Assembly (NCBI GenBank): GCA_021399445.1
Contig: JAJTUQ010000002.1
Coordinates: 5,580,001-5,644,000, forward strand
DNA: 64,000 nt
Direction: 5' to 3'
Source of the DNA: Xylogone sp. PMI_703
Lineage: Eukaryota > Ascomycota > Leotiomycetes
Shown: in pieces, positions 11,363-21,396 of the stretch
Position numbering within the stretch: position 1 is the first letter of the stretch
Layout of the letters: each line of letters begins with the position of its first letter
Notes under the pieces: generated by a model
Database searches by the model: none
What the model was told of the DNA's origin: nothing
Seen by the model: only the letters and a program-made list of their open reading frames with translations
Translations under genes and position numbers: made by a program

Positions 11363-11404
11363 GTGGGAAATTCGCAGGGGTGGGAAATTCATCGGGATCA
11401 CGTG
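11363..11404 (-). repeat. Right terminal inverted repeat of the Fot1/Pogo element
   Basis: Mirror of the left repeat, ending GGATCACGTG and followed by the TA target duplication at 11405-11406. Confidence 0.88.
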
Positions 11405-11944
11405 TATCATATTTACCAACGCTGATCACTATGTTCCACTCTGGCGACCTCTTCTCGCGGACAGGCCGGAAAGACCTAGCCCAGAATATGTATACTCGGG
11501 GGCACTATCTGGATACAGGATCGTCCAAGGACCTTCCTCTAAGTGGTGCAGGGAACTTGAAGGTAGGCTTCAAGAGTTACGGGTTGCGTCTGTCGAGTCA
11601 GATGCTTGCGAAGATGAATTTACGGGAGACTGGAGCACAAGAGTCAAGGCACCCTATGTGGAAACATTTTTTCCGCAAGCTGGGAACGTGGCTAAATGTT
11701 GGATAGGCCATAATTTTCTTGTCGCGACTCTGCTATACACCCGCACATGTAAATATTGAACCGGAGGTCTCCTCTAACATCGAGTGCAGCCTCACTAAGT
11801 CCACCTTCGTGGGCTTGCGAATTATCACTAATCATCATAACTGACAGTAAGTCGTGGCCAACAGGCTCGTGACAGTCCCTGCCTCAATTGCCACGGTGCC
11901 AGCCCGACGCGCACCTAGTGCGGCACCAGCCAAGGGGATAACGC

Positions 11945-12672
11945 GTGGATCAGATGAACAGAATCCAGGGACTTGGAGCGCGGGTGGTTATGGGTGCCTT
12001 CCGGACTAGCCACGGCGGTGGCCGAGGCCGAGGCCAGCATATGCACAGTAAGAGAGCGGCACGGGGAACGGGCCGCGAAGTTTTGGGTCAATCTCCGCAC
12101 ACTGCCGGAAACACATCCGCTGGCAAAATTGAATACTAGAGAATTTCGGAGGTTCACCTCCTCGTTGTAGAAGATAGCTGTGGCACATCGGCGTGCACCA
12201 ACAGATAGGATGGAGATCATCCGACCGTATGCGAGAACCCTGTGGGAGAAGAGACTCGCCACCAGAATTGATGACTCTGAGAAGGCCATAGAGACGGCTA
12301 AGGCCACCAAAGGAGTCTGTATAGCAATGAGTTTGTCTGGGAGATAAGGGATGGTTGGGATGAGAGGAGCTATCTGTGGGAGGCAATTCAATCTCTCTGG
12401 TATGGGTTCCATCCCAAAGGGATTTTGACCTAAGCAGGAAGGCTAAGGAAGCAGCACGAAGAGCTACCGTACCCGGCCGGGAACCAGAAGGGCGGCAGCG
12501 ACAGGCCAAATCCACGGTTGTTAATGAGGCCAGAACAAAGAGGAGAACCAGGATACTGCCGGAGGGCATAGGTAAGTATTCAAGGGACATAGACACGGCG
12601 TTGCCAGGCCGGCCTACACGTATGCTGTACGATGGTCTCAAAAGAGGGGAAGCATGCGTACTAGCGGCATAA
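11945..12672 (+). mobile_element. Truncated Tad1-like LINE fragment (end of reverse transcriptase to RNase H region)
   Basis: Plus-strand frames read MNRIQGLGARVVMGAFRT, then AVAEAEASICTVRERHGER and, after an internal loss, ISLVWVPSQRDFDLSRKAK..DTALPGRPTRMLYD. This series matches the C-terminal part of Tad1-type LINE polyproteins (thumb/connection region and the region around RNase H and its WVP motif). The order is right, but the RNase H core is deleted between about 12330 and 12378 and the frame is shifted more than once. Large open frames on the opposite strand (12006-12689) are antisense shadows. Confidence 0.7.
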
Positions 12673-12968
12673 GAGGTAGAAAGTACCATGTGTCACATAG
12701 ACGAACTTCTTTCAGCACTTGTTAGACAGATGAACGCATCTACGAATCCGAAGAGGAATAAGCAGGATCTTATTTATTGCCTTCCCAAGGTATAGTTCAT
12801 ATTGCTGCTTAGGTATCCTAGCTTTTCTCGTAAGTTCATAGTAAAGACAATGTATCCCCCTTTCCTTTCTCCACTTGTTCCTTCCTTGAGCTACATGGCA
12901 GAATTAGTCTACTTAGACACTTGTTAAAAGTATGGTATGTTGAACGTACGTTAAGCCCTTCGTTGAAA

Positions 12969-13200
12969 TCAGCATTGTCGTTTGACCGCAACGCCCTCTT
13001 CGACACGGTCTGGCTTGCAATACGCCGTATCGGCATCGTGTGGAACTCTCTCTACGATAGAGTCTAGAATGTTATTAACTATAGGGCAAGAGATGAGGAT
13101 AGGGATGAAGTGGTTTCTTACCTTCAACTGCAACGGGCAAGGCGAGAACACTTGCTACAAGCAGGGGCACGAAAACTACGATAGAATTGAAAACCTTCAT
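12969..13200 (-). CDS. Small secreted peptide candidate (57 aa) with dibasic site
   Basis: Exon 1 13200-13122 and exon 2 13063-12969, with a 58-nt intron (GTAAGA..TTCTAG). Total 174 nt including TGA. Residues 1-20 form a clear signal peptide (MKVFNSIVVFVPLLVASVLA). The mature part is short and acidic, has two Cys and ends VKRQC; the Lys-Arg is a possible Kex2 site. If a downstream AG is used as acceptor, the frame shifts into one containing RR and KR pairs that can run through a second intron-like segment (GTACGT..TGTAG, about 12949-12891). So the true C-terminus is uncertain. It stands head-to-head with the UstYa-like gene, the arrangement that makes a peptide-precursor role worth testing. 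No core repeats are visible. Confidence 0.45.
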
Positions 13201-14180
13201 TTTCAGTGAGTGATTGTGTTATGATTGAAATGCGTTGGTAGGATGAATGTAGGATGAGAGTTCGTGAGATTGCGGTGATACTCGAATCAGTACTTAAGTA
13301 TCCGTTTGTCTGGCGTATTGTATGGGCGTTAGTGTCTGCCGAAAAGCTTCATCCGGAGTCCAGGCTGTCTAGCTAAATCATCATACCCCTGCTGTTTAAA
13401 TCTGACTAGCGCGTACCAGGAAGGTAGTTTTGGCACCTACTACCTGGAATTAATACAGTCAGTAAATGGAAAGGTCGTGTAAAACGGTTGGAAATAGGAG
13501 GCTATGTAATGCAGTTGGTATATGGAAAAGAACATGCAATGCAGTTGGCCTTCGTATCGGGAGCGAATGGGGGGGGGGGAGAGCAGGGTAGTAAGAGGTT
13601 CCCCTCGGTTCCCTTGCCAGCCCCATTGCTAGCGGGGCAATGCCTGCTAGGCGAAGGGATACCTCACAGAGTATGCTTAGTACCTGCCTATATGTGATAT
13701 TGAGCCAACCAACACAGTCGTGCCTAGGGAGTTTAAGCAATCAAAGAATGTCACACTGTTATGCGCCTCAATCCTCGTGTATGCAATTTCTATAAACGGT
13801 AGTGCCTCCGCTGCCAACATGCAGCTGTTGCATATATGCACTGACACAATGGTATTCATTAATCGCTGTGCCTCTATTCGGAAAAAAAATCCCCTTAATC
13901 GTGGCCCCGTTGAGTGTTGTTATGCATAGGACGCAGTACATAGTATTGCCTCATTGCAAGGACCCTTGTATCTCCAGAGAGGAGAGACCTGTAAGATTCT
14001 AAGCTGAAGACATACCCCTCGAAGAGAAACGTTGACTACCCGCATATGCAAGGAAGCAGTGAAGATTCGGCCCAGAAATCTTGTCTCTCTACGCCTCTTA
14101 TTGACACTGTTACCAAACACTTTCTTCAGGCCTCTTCAGATTTGGCAGTTCTTTAATAACAAGATTTGTTTGAGAAGAAG
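13201..14180. other. Intergenic region between divergent genes, with a G11 run
   Basis: Nearly 1 kb shared upstream of the small peptide gene (minus) and the UstYa-like gene (plus). An uninterrupted run of eleven G lies at 13569-13579. Open frames here match no family. Confidence 0.4.
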
Positions 14181-15348
14181 ATGGAGAAAACTCTAGCTTA
14201 TCATCCTGTCCGTGATGAGGTGGATTCAGAACCCAGCATCTCGGAGGAAGAAGGCTCGAATTTGTTGCATAGCTTAGAAAGGCCTCGGTATCACCGGTCT
14301 TCACATCTGCGAAGGAGATTATGGATTCTCTTTGGGTCTTTCGTTGCTTTATTGATTTACTCAAGCTTGCTCGTGGGCCTTACTTTGAAAGTGTATGGGA
14401 GAAATAGAAGAGTCGGGACCAGGTTTCTCAAATGTATGTTCAGCACTCGTGTTTTCAAATGTTGTTTTGCTCAGAGTCTACAAATCAGCTCTAGCGAATG
14501 ATTATATTCGTTACGAACCTCGCGTTATGCAACAGTGGGAGAATATTGACCCAGATGCTCCGATCTACTTCACTGGGGAGCCGAGGGAGGAAATTGATCA
14601 GAATTGGCATAATTTGTTAAACGGTAAGTTCATATCTTGTTCTCTAGGACTTCTGCTTCGAGACTGATATTTGGTTTGTTGTATATAGACATGAACTCTC
14701 GTATTCCTTCAAGTGTGATGGAGGAATTGGGTCGTGTGGATCAAGGAATTAGGTTTCCAGATGGGACATATTTTGGCTCCTTGATGGTTTTTCACCACTT
14801 GCATTGCTTGGTGCACAACTCCCATCAACCCGACTAGAATCAGTGTGTGTTAACATTGAATAGAAAAACATATATCATGAATTGCATCCGGCATACTACC
14901 ACCTTGATAGGTTCACTGAGACAGAACGCGCAGACCATCAAGATCATATTGGTAAGATCATATTCCATGTCTGCATTTCGCGTCTCATCAATGTCTTGAA
15001 TATTACGTCAACTAACAATCGCCAAACTTAGAACACTGTCTACACATGCTTAAAGAAGCCATCATGTGCCAAGCCGATCCGACTCTTGTAACGATGAAAT
15101 GGTCAAAGAGCAGAGCCCTTCCCATTGGAAATCTTACTAGCCCACACGAGTGTGTAAACTGGGATAGGTTAATGGAGTGGGTGAAGCCGAACTCAATAGA
15201 TGTTTTTGAGAATGGAGTGCTTGTACATCCTGAGCTTGGTATTTTTTCTCCATTGTAGGGCGCTGCTTCATGATTGTTTGCTGATAAGTGATTTGTAGGG
15301 CCTGTATACCATGATGGCGAGTTTGTTCAGAGAAATGGGTCAAGGTAA
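14181..15348 (+). CDS. UstYa-like (DUF3328) oxidase, membrane anchored (285 aa)
   Basis: Six exons: 14181-14422, 14475-14623, 14689-14810, 14864-14951, 15032-15238 and 15299-15348, total 858 nt. The first donor (AG|GTTTCT) is weak and is the least certain junction; the others are ordinary. One transmembrane helix at residues ~47-68 follows a cytosolic tail. The family signature of two HXXHC motifs is present: HHLHC at 166-170 and HIEHC at 199-203. A downstream CQADPTLVTMKW segment and a terminal HPELGPVYHDGEF complete the usual order. UstYa proteins are copper-type oxidases that act in fungal RiPP and other peptide-derived pathways (ustiloxin, phomopsin, cyclochlorotine). Here no NRPS or classical repeat precursor is present, so the substrate is unknown. 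Confidence 0.85.
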
Positions 15349-15441
15349 CTGATCTTGTGCGTCAGGGCTCAGAAAGATTCGCATGTGTCGACGAAAATGA
15401 GTTGTTAGTCACGATGGACTACGGAGGTACAGCCCATAAAT

Positions 15442-15620
15442 AAAGTCACACTGTCAGTCAAGGGGTTACCCCTGCCCGTACAAGTTAGACCTGTTCTGGA
15501 ATGAAGCCCTTTTTTATTTGGCCAGATTACAGAGGGGCCTACTTTATATACCACTGCTCGAAAGAGCTTAACCTTAACGCCTACGGGCAGGAGTAAACCT
15601 CTGACTGACAGTGTGACTTT
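15442..15620. mobile_element. MITE-like inverted-repeat element (about 179 bp)
   Basis: The ends pair as inverted repeats: AAAGTCACACTGTCAGTCA at 15442 and its complement ending at 15620. The pairing extends with mismatches through CCTGCCCGTA on both sides, giving arms near 40 bp. No coding capacity and no clear target duplication. It lies just after the UstYa-like gene. Confidence 0.6.
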
Positions 15621-17313
15621 GCTTTCCTGAAGTCGACTTGAAGAATCCCTAAGTAGACGTATATTAGCCACTTTGGGTTTGCGCGCTCCAGATCCTGTTT
15701 CGCCGCCTCACGGCATGGTGCAAGGACCCACATACGTTTCCGCTGCTTGATCGATGTGTGTTATTGTCCTTATGTCTAGTATCCGGTAAACCGGATAGCT
15801 CGCACACCTATATATGCTTATATGGCCCATCTCTATTCTTTTGTGATCACAAACTGTAGAACTCCCACAGCATCTCAAATCGCTTTCTCGACGACTGCCG
15901 GAGCTCTCAAGAGCCGTCCCGACAAAGAGCCATCCAAAATCGGTGTGCCAGCTCTCGTTTCACACCAAGGTTTGACGCACGCAGCAGCATGATAGCAAAA
16001 AGAAGTCAGGCAGCAACGGCAAAGCATTCCTATCTAAACCAATGATGGGTTAAGTTGCTTAATTACTCCGTAGAGTCACAAAAGCGTTTAAACAAGGCGT
16101 GTAGATAACACTACTCTACTGTACTATGCTCTACCCCCGCAAGTGCTTTATCGGGCCCCTGTCTAAGAGAGTGACACTCTTTAACTGCTATGCCCCTCTA
16201 TTATTTCATGCTCTCTTATAGGACGGACTTTTCTTCTAAAAAGAGAAGGTGGTACCTCGAAGCACATTAATGTTAATTCGAGAGGTGTACGGGTAAAGAA
16301 GCGCCCCCTCGAAATATGTTCTGACACAATGCGGTAGGGAGTATCCGTTCCCCGGACGACCTCTATTACCAGTATTCACCGCCCAACCGGACAGCCCCCT
16401 CAGCCTGACCCTACTGCGATCATTTACGCCCGAGGTGCAAATACAAGCGGCACGTCGGACTTCGTATCAAAACCAACAGCTTTAGGCCGAGATTAGGATA
16501 GAGGCCTGAGACTCCCGATGCATTTCTACCTTTTCAAAGGCGTGAATGCACTTGATTATGGATCAACGCAAGAGTCATGAGACGTTGGGCTTTGGTCCCC
16601 ACTGCGCAGTCTACAAGGTACTGTACGGAGCCATGTTCACCATCATCCCTTTCGGTGAATATTCAATGCCCCTAAATCTGCAACCGGCAACAAGTAAATG
16701 GCATCAATCCAGTATTCCATCTCGTGCCGCGCCTCTCCTGCTATCCGGGAGAGAGAAGGATGACCGGCTATCTCCAGAAATCAGATACAGCTTAGAATCT
16801 CAATTGATTCTGACACTGCCCAAACCTCCTGTCAAGGATCGCTTACTAATAAATAGGTGCACGCCTAATTGGGTCAAGACTGGAAACCCACATAAAACGC
16901 CCGATATTCAGGAGAGCTGGAATCTCTAGAGCATCTTCTTAATTAGTCAATATCATTACTACTGAGTACATATATTCTGTTGGTGTGCGGGTGATATCAC
17001 TTACTTGACCTAGCCATATTGAGGTAGTCGCTTGCGCTTGGTAACCCTGGCATCCTCTCCTATGGCCTCGGGCTTCCGCTTAGGCAAGGCCCTCATGTAT
17101 TTATCCTACTGTACTATTTCTTACCTACCTTCTCTCCTTAAGAGAGCCGCAACCATTAATCCCTCGGGATCGGGTTCATCGAATTACTGGGTCAGATCGT
17201 TACATCCTCACCTGGTACCATATCTCCGATTTGCTGGCTCAACACCACCAAAACCAATCCTCCGCGGCTTGACTCCTCTACATGTAGTCCGCTTTCTACG
17301 ACATTACAATATT
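15621..17313. other. Intergenic, no supported gene
   Basis: About 1.7 kb. The frame 16546-16929 and the in-frame extension upstream of 17314 resemble no family. The latter lacks an ATG in good context and is probably the 5' leader of the acetyltransferase gene. Confidence 0.4.
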
Positions 17314-18088
17314 ATGGCGCACTGGAAGATCGAATCATGTACTTTCGATGATGCTCAAGCGCTAGCGCGTAACAATATGAGCGCCTTTTGGGAAGATCCA
17401 ACCTGGATCCTGATGTGGCCTAACATTGAGCTGGAATTTATAATCGAGCAGTCAGCAAAGCGGCAGCCGCGCAACCTCCTCCGTAACCGTGAACAGATGC
17501 GCCATGTTAAGGCTGTTGATCCGACTACTGGGGCTCTCGTTGGGTACGCTCGCTGGGAACTTCCATCTAGCCATTGCATTACGGGCGAAGGTACCCCGGT
17601 GTGGGCAGAATTTCAAATGCCTGATGTTAGTGATGAGGAGAAAGAAAGGTTTGATAGGCTAGCCGAATCATCATGGTGGAAGGCCAGAAGTGATATGAGT
17701 GGGATTGATGACAAGAACATGGAAGTGCTGAAACGTATTCTAGATGAGAAACCCTACATGAGTGAGTGAGGTAGCTCCATTCTAGAGTGACTGGATCCTT
17801 CGATATTCACTTTGAGAGTAACTGCTAAGAGGTGTTTTAGAGCTTGATCTTCTAGCTGTCCACCCTGACAGTAAAGGCAAAGGAATAGGCACAGCACTTG
17901 TTACAAGTGGAATTCAGTTAGCCGAAAAGATTGGTGTTCCTATATTAGTAATGGCTTATAAGGCAGGTCGTGGGATTTACTCGCGCCTTGGATTCCAAGA
18001 AGTTGATAGGGTTATTCAAGATGATTCGCAGTTTGGGGGTACTGGAGAATATGGAGCGTATTTTATGGTTTACGAGATACAAAGGTGA
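17314..18088 (+). CDS. GNAT-family N-acetyltransferase (231 aa)
   Basis: Exon 1 17314-17761, a 79-nt intron (GTGAGT..TTTTAG, CTAAG branch) and exon 2 17841-18088; total 696 nt. The GNAT fold is evident in exon 2: a beta strand LDLLAVHPDSKG, the acetyl-CoA pyrophosphate loop KGKGIG, helix GTALVTSGIQLAEK, and the late motif YSRLGFQEVDR. Exon 1 holds the N-terminal helices (ARNNMSAFWEDPTW) and the strand GALVGYARWEL. This matches fungal GNATs that acetylate small amines or unknown substrates. The frame is open upstream to 17032 but the conserved part starts at the ATG chosen. Substrate unknown. Confidence 0.8.
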
Positions 18089-18833
18089 TGCTCCAATGTT
18101 GTCCGTTGCTTTCAAATGAATTATCTCTTACTCAAATATATTTTAGATGGGACTTGAAAGGTAAACGGATAAGAGATGATGAGAAGAGGTTGAGCAGCTT
18201 TCTGGCGTTTGCTGTTGAGATCCGGTCTAGTAGCAGAATATTAGCAGCAATGGGTAGACGGAATGAATACGCACTTACCAAGCTAGCAGTATTAAAACTT
18301 CATTTGTGCTGTGCAACAGAGTCACCGAGGTAATGATCCTCCTATCCTTTTCCTTCCACGCCCTTGTTTTACAAAATTCGAACAGAAGTTAAGTTTAAGC
18401 GACTTCCACTTGACGTCTATATGTGGGTTGAATGTTCTATGCATCTCCAACGCACTATTCTTGAACGCAGACGCCATGCGACAAGATAGAGATAGGTTTG
18501 TCCATTCGAAGGAGAGATAATCTTTCCTCTATTAGGTTAGAACTCTCTAGATATCGGCTCTCGTTAAGCTCGATATCCAACCATATATGGGCCATAAGCT
18601 TAGGAGCACAAGTAACGCCTAAAACCCTGGTCTAAAAAGCTCGATTCGCTACCTATGGGAGAAGAGGCCATACTTGCCGCAGTTGACGTCCAACACGTTT
18701 GAACTGCGTCAGATTGATCTGGTGACGGGAAGCGACTTCGTTAAGGTTGTAATCTTTACTTGGATTAACAACCTCGTATACTAGGTCGTAGCGAGGTACT
18801 CTGCAGAGGATAGCAGCTGCTTTGTAGAATTTG

Positions 18834-19293
18834 GCCTGAGCTAAAGGCACTCACGGTTTACCTAATTATGGGCACTCACTTGTGGCGTCGATATCGGCTA
18901 TCGCGGAGCCTGTAAGCCGTTTACCTACGAAGTACGTTAAACATTCTATAACTACAGTGTCCTACAGGTTCTAATAACCTATACTGTACTATATGGGCTG
19001 TACCGTATCGCCAACGCCCTACGACCGTTGGCTCCATTTAGTATGCTTCCAGCCCTGAGCCTGTAGGGCTTGTATAAGATTTTACGTGCAATTCACAACT
19101 TGAGATAGCTACTAGATTAATACTATAACTAGAACACTGTTTAAATCAATTTAGATTGTATAATTGAGTATTTGTAGTATTCGAAAGTTTTGATGAGGGA
19201 AGGTGATCTGTGTAACCACCGACGTCGGCGATTTGAGTACGGATCCGGATAAGTGAGTGCCCATGGTAAACGGTGAGTGCCTTTAGCTCAGGC
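18834..19293. mobile_element. Inverted-repeat element, possibly two head-to-head transposon ends
   Basis: Arms 18834-18881 and 19251-19293 are inverted copies containing GCCTGAGCTAAAGGCACTCAC, then (after a small insertion) GGGCACTCACTT. Each arm, read outward, begins a frame MPLAQA. The left one (18850-18653, minus strand) continues with an HTH-like segment (NEVASRHQINLTQFKRV). The block is either a short non-autonomous element or the touching 5' ends of two decayed transposon copies. Confidence 0.5.
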
Positions 19294-21324
19294 TATAATA
19301 AAAATAGCACTTTATAACATGTCCTACTATTGGTTGTCCAAGGACATATTACTATCATGGTTAATCCCGCATTACAACCTGGGTATCATAGACCGTTTAT
19401 GAGCGCCATCTACTTTGAATACAGCTAGGACTTCTGAGTGACCCAGGATCTATGTGAATCAGAGTCTCCGTTTGACTAGCGAGATATGACAGTCCTACGC
19501 CATGAGCCAAGAAATGGATGAAACAAGCTTTGGAATCAGATGCGGTTGAGGCACGAAGCTCCGCGCTACCATTGTTGGTAGACAACGATGGGTCTACCGA
19601 GCTGGAGATCCTGTGACACGTAAGCCATACCTATCTACACCTATTACATTGATCATTACCTTTTAGTAGTGGATAAAGTTTGAAAAACCGACCTTACTAC
19701 ATCCATTAGAGTTATATTACATACCAATTACTTGGTTCTAATCCTGTAGAACTATTCCGTGTATTCATCCCTTTGCAGTGGGAAAGTATATCATGTATTT
19801 GGTAAAACCAGAGCCTGATTGAAGGTTACGGAATTCAATCATACAGTTATATGAATAACTTATGTAGTATTATCTTATATGTTTATATCGCTGTCTATTA
19901 CAGTGTTATAGCTCATCCATAGAAATATCACTTAAAATTTCCACTTAGCGGTGGCGGCGTGCTTTCTTGGAACAGAATATATAATTATTAGGCATGTATT
20001 TAAGAAGTAAATTTTGCTCCTAGTAACTCTATTAGATTAAAATGATAATTTACCCACTTTCAAGCGTTGCTTACATTGGACTATAACAATCCTTTTAGAA
20101 ATCCACAATAGTGGACTTCATAGTCCGTATGATGACACATCGTGACTAAACGATGGAAACTTTTTTACAACACCGGATTTAGAAGCGTATTCATTCCTAA
20201 CCCCGCATAGCCTGCAGTTTATTTTACTACAAAAGGTGGCCTCGGTGGGATGAGACGGTGTTACAAGGATTCAATATGCATAGTCAAGTACAACCACCTC
20301 TATATTTCCTTTTCTGCTTAACATTTATTATGTCTCTTGATCATGAAAGATTAAAGCCTCTTTCCCTTCCTATTCAATTATCTCTCCGCGCGTGAATCCC
20401 TCATTATCTGATTCGACAGCATACGAAGGGATAGTTGATTAGTTAGGTTGCTCTACCTCCGTGAACCCCCTTCACCGCTGCAACATTTCCGTTTATGGTA
20501 ATAAGCCCAAAACTCGTATAGCTAAGCTGGAATAGTGGAAATGCAGCAAGATCCAAACACCCGGCACTAGTAGTGTTCCAATAAGGTGAACGAAGTAAGC
20601 TTATTACATATGGGCGTATCTTATTTGGCTTCAGCGCAGAGCAGATGTAATTGGTTCACTCGCTTGCTCAGCTCCCACGCTTATCTCTACTTTGTTCTGA
20701 GTGATCAACATACAAGTAATACCTTTTGAAACCTTACAGTCTTTAAAATAACGATAGAATGTCTATTGACAATACTGAAGAATAAATACTCTAGTGATGG
20801 GATCACGCAATCATGCTGGAAAGATTCCTAAGCAAGTCAATCTCACATTGGAACAGAAACCCACAAGATGGTTTAGCGATACTTGAGGAAAGAGCACCAA
20901 TGACACTAACCGTTTTTGGAGAATAGGCGGCGTCAGTACTTTAGATTTAAACGGAACTGTGCGGAGTAGTGCTTACCAGAGTCCACGATGCACGCTAGGG
21001 CGGGCCCTGTGGTCCCTACTAAGCATGACAAGTTCAAGAATCCTAGTACACATCTCTTAGCTGATAGTTTTGACTACTAGAGCCACTTTACAGTAATCTT
21101 CAGTTTACCTCGTGGATCCGGGCATGATCCCAAATCAAGATCCACTAAATTGGGATCCAAAGCCCATGAAACCTTGTAAGTTATTCCGAATTCAACTGTC
21201 GAGGTGAGACGTGTACGTACAGGAAGGTATTTACCACATTGATGAATTGTACCACTAAGCCCAATCCGTGTGGACGTAGTCCATCACGTATAGTGGAGTG
21301 CATTTCCATGGGACTGTGGCTGCC

Positions 21325-21334
21325 CCTATATATC
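21325..21334 (+). promoter_or_regulatory. TATA-box candidate for the GMC oxidoreductase gene
   Basis: CCTATATATC lies about 65-70 bp before the ATG at 21397, a usual distance for a fungal core promoter with a short leader. Confidence 0.5.
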
Positions 21335-21396
21335 TCTTGGTGTCTGTTCACAGAGATTGAGCATCCTAAGTGATTTTAGCTCGTAATTCATTGATC

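Larger units (their letters stand above)
9251..11404 (-). mobile_element. Fot1/Pogo-type DNA transposon, inactivated
   Basis: A 2154-bp element flanked by TA on both sides (9249-9250 and 11405-11406), as expected for a Tc1/mariner-superfamily insertion. It has 42-bp terminal inverted repeats (40 of 42 identical) starting CACGTGATCCCGATGAATTT. It carries one minus-strand transposase gene filling most of its length. Its host site is an NLR-type pseudogene on the plus strand. Confidence 0.88.
8455..11760 (+). pseudogene. NB-ARC/TPR (NLR-type) pseudogene, interrupted by a transposon
   Basis: The left part (8455-9250) encodes remnants of an NLR-type protein. It starts with the end of an NB-ARC region (DALALVKELDGLPLTL, then a W-Q-I-T-F-E-R-I segment), followed by a winged-helix-like stretch (LLTLWAYF) and a first TPR (FHNLGVLYVSQGKLAEAEAMY). 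The right part (11407-11760) continues with another TPR (GDLFSRTGRKDLAQNMYTR, then in another frame ALSGYRIVQGPSSKWCREL). There are in-frame stops at 8604-8606, 8759-8761 and 8801-8803, plus several frameshifts. At least two of the stops sit where intact relatives have Trp. The P-loop region is not recognisable. Insertion of the 9251-11404 element after the first TPR completed the inactivation. Confidence 0.7.
18089..21396. other. Long gene-poor stretch
   Basis: About 3.3 kb, AT-rich, with many stops and no recognisable protein. It contains the inverted-repeat element at 18834-19293 and a copy of a palindromic motif (19011-19032) also found near 28.4 kb. The remaining open frames (18085-18520, 19397-19585) match nothing. 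It is probably decayed transposon sequence. Confidence 0.5.

Noticed and set aside
12006..12689. Long minus-strand open frames (227 and 165 codons)
   Set aside because: They are antisense to a recognisable Tad1-like LINE remnant on the plus strand and match no family themselves.
13569..13579. G11 run as a G-quadruplex or phase-variable tract
   Set aside because: A single homopolymer with no coding frame that it could switch; it may also be a sequencing artefact.
16546..16929. 127-codon plus-strand open frame
   Set aside because: No family resemblance, no supporting splice pattern, and poor start context.
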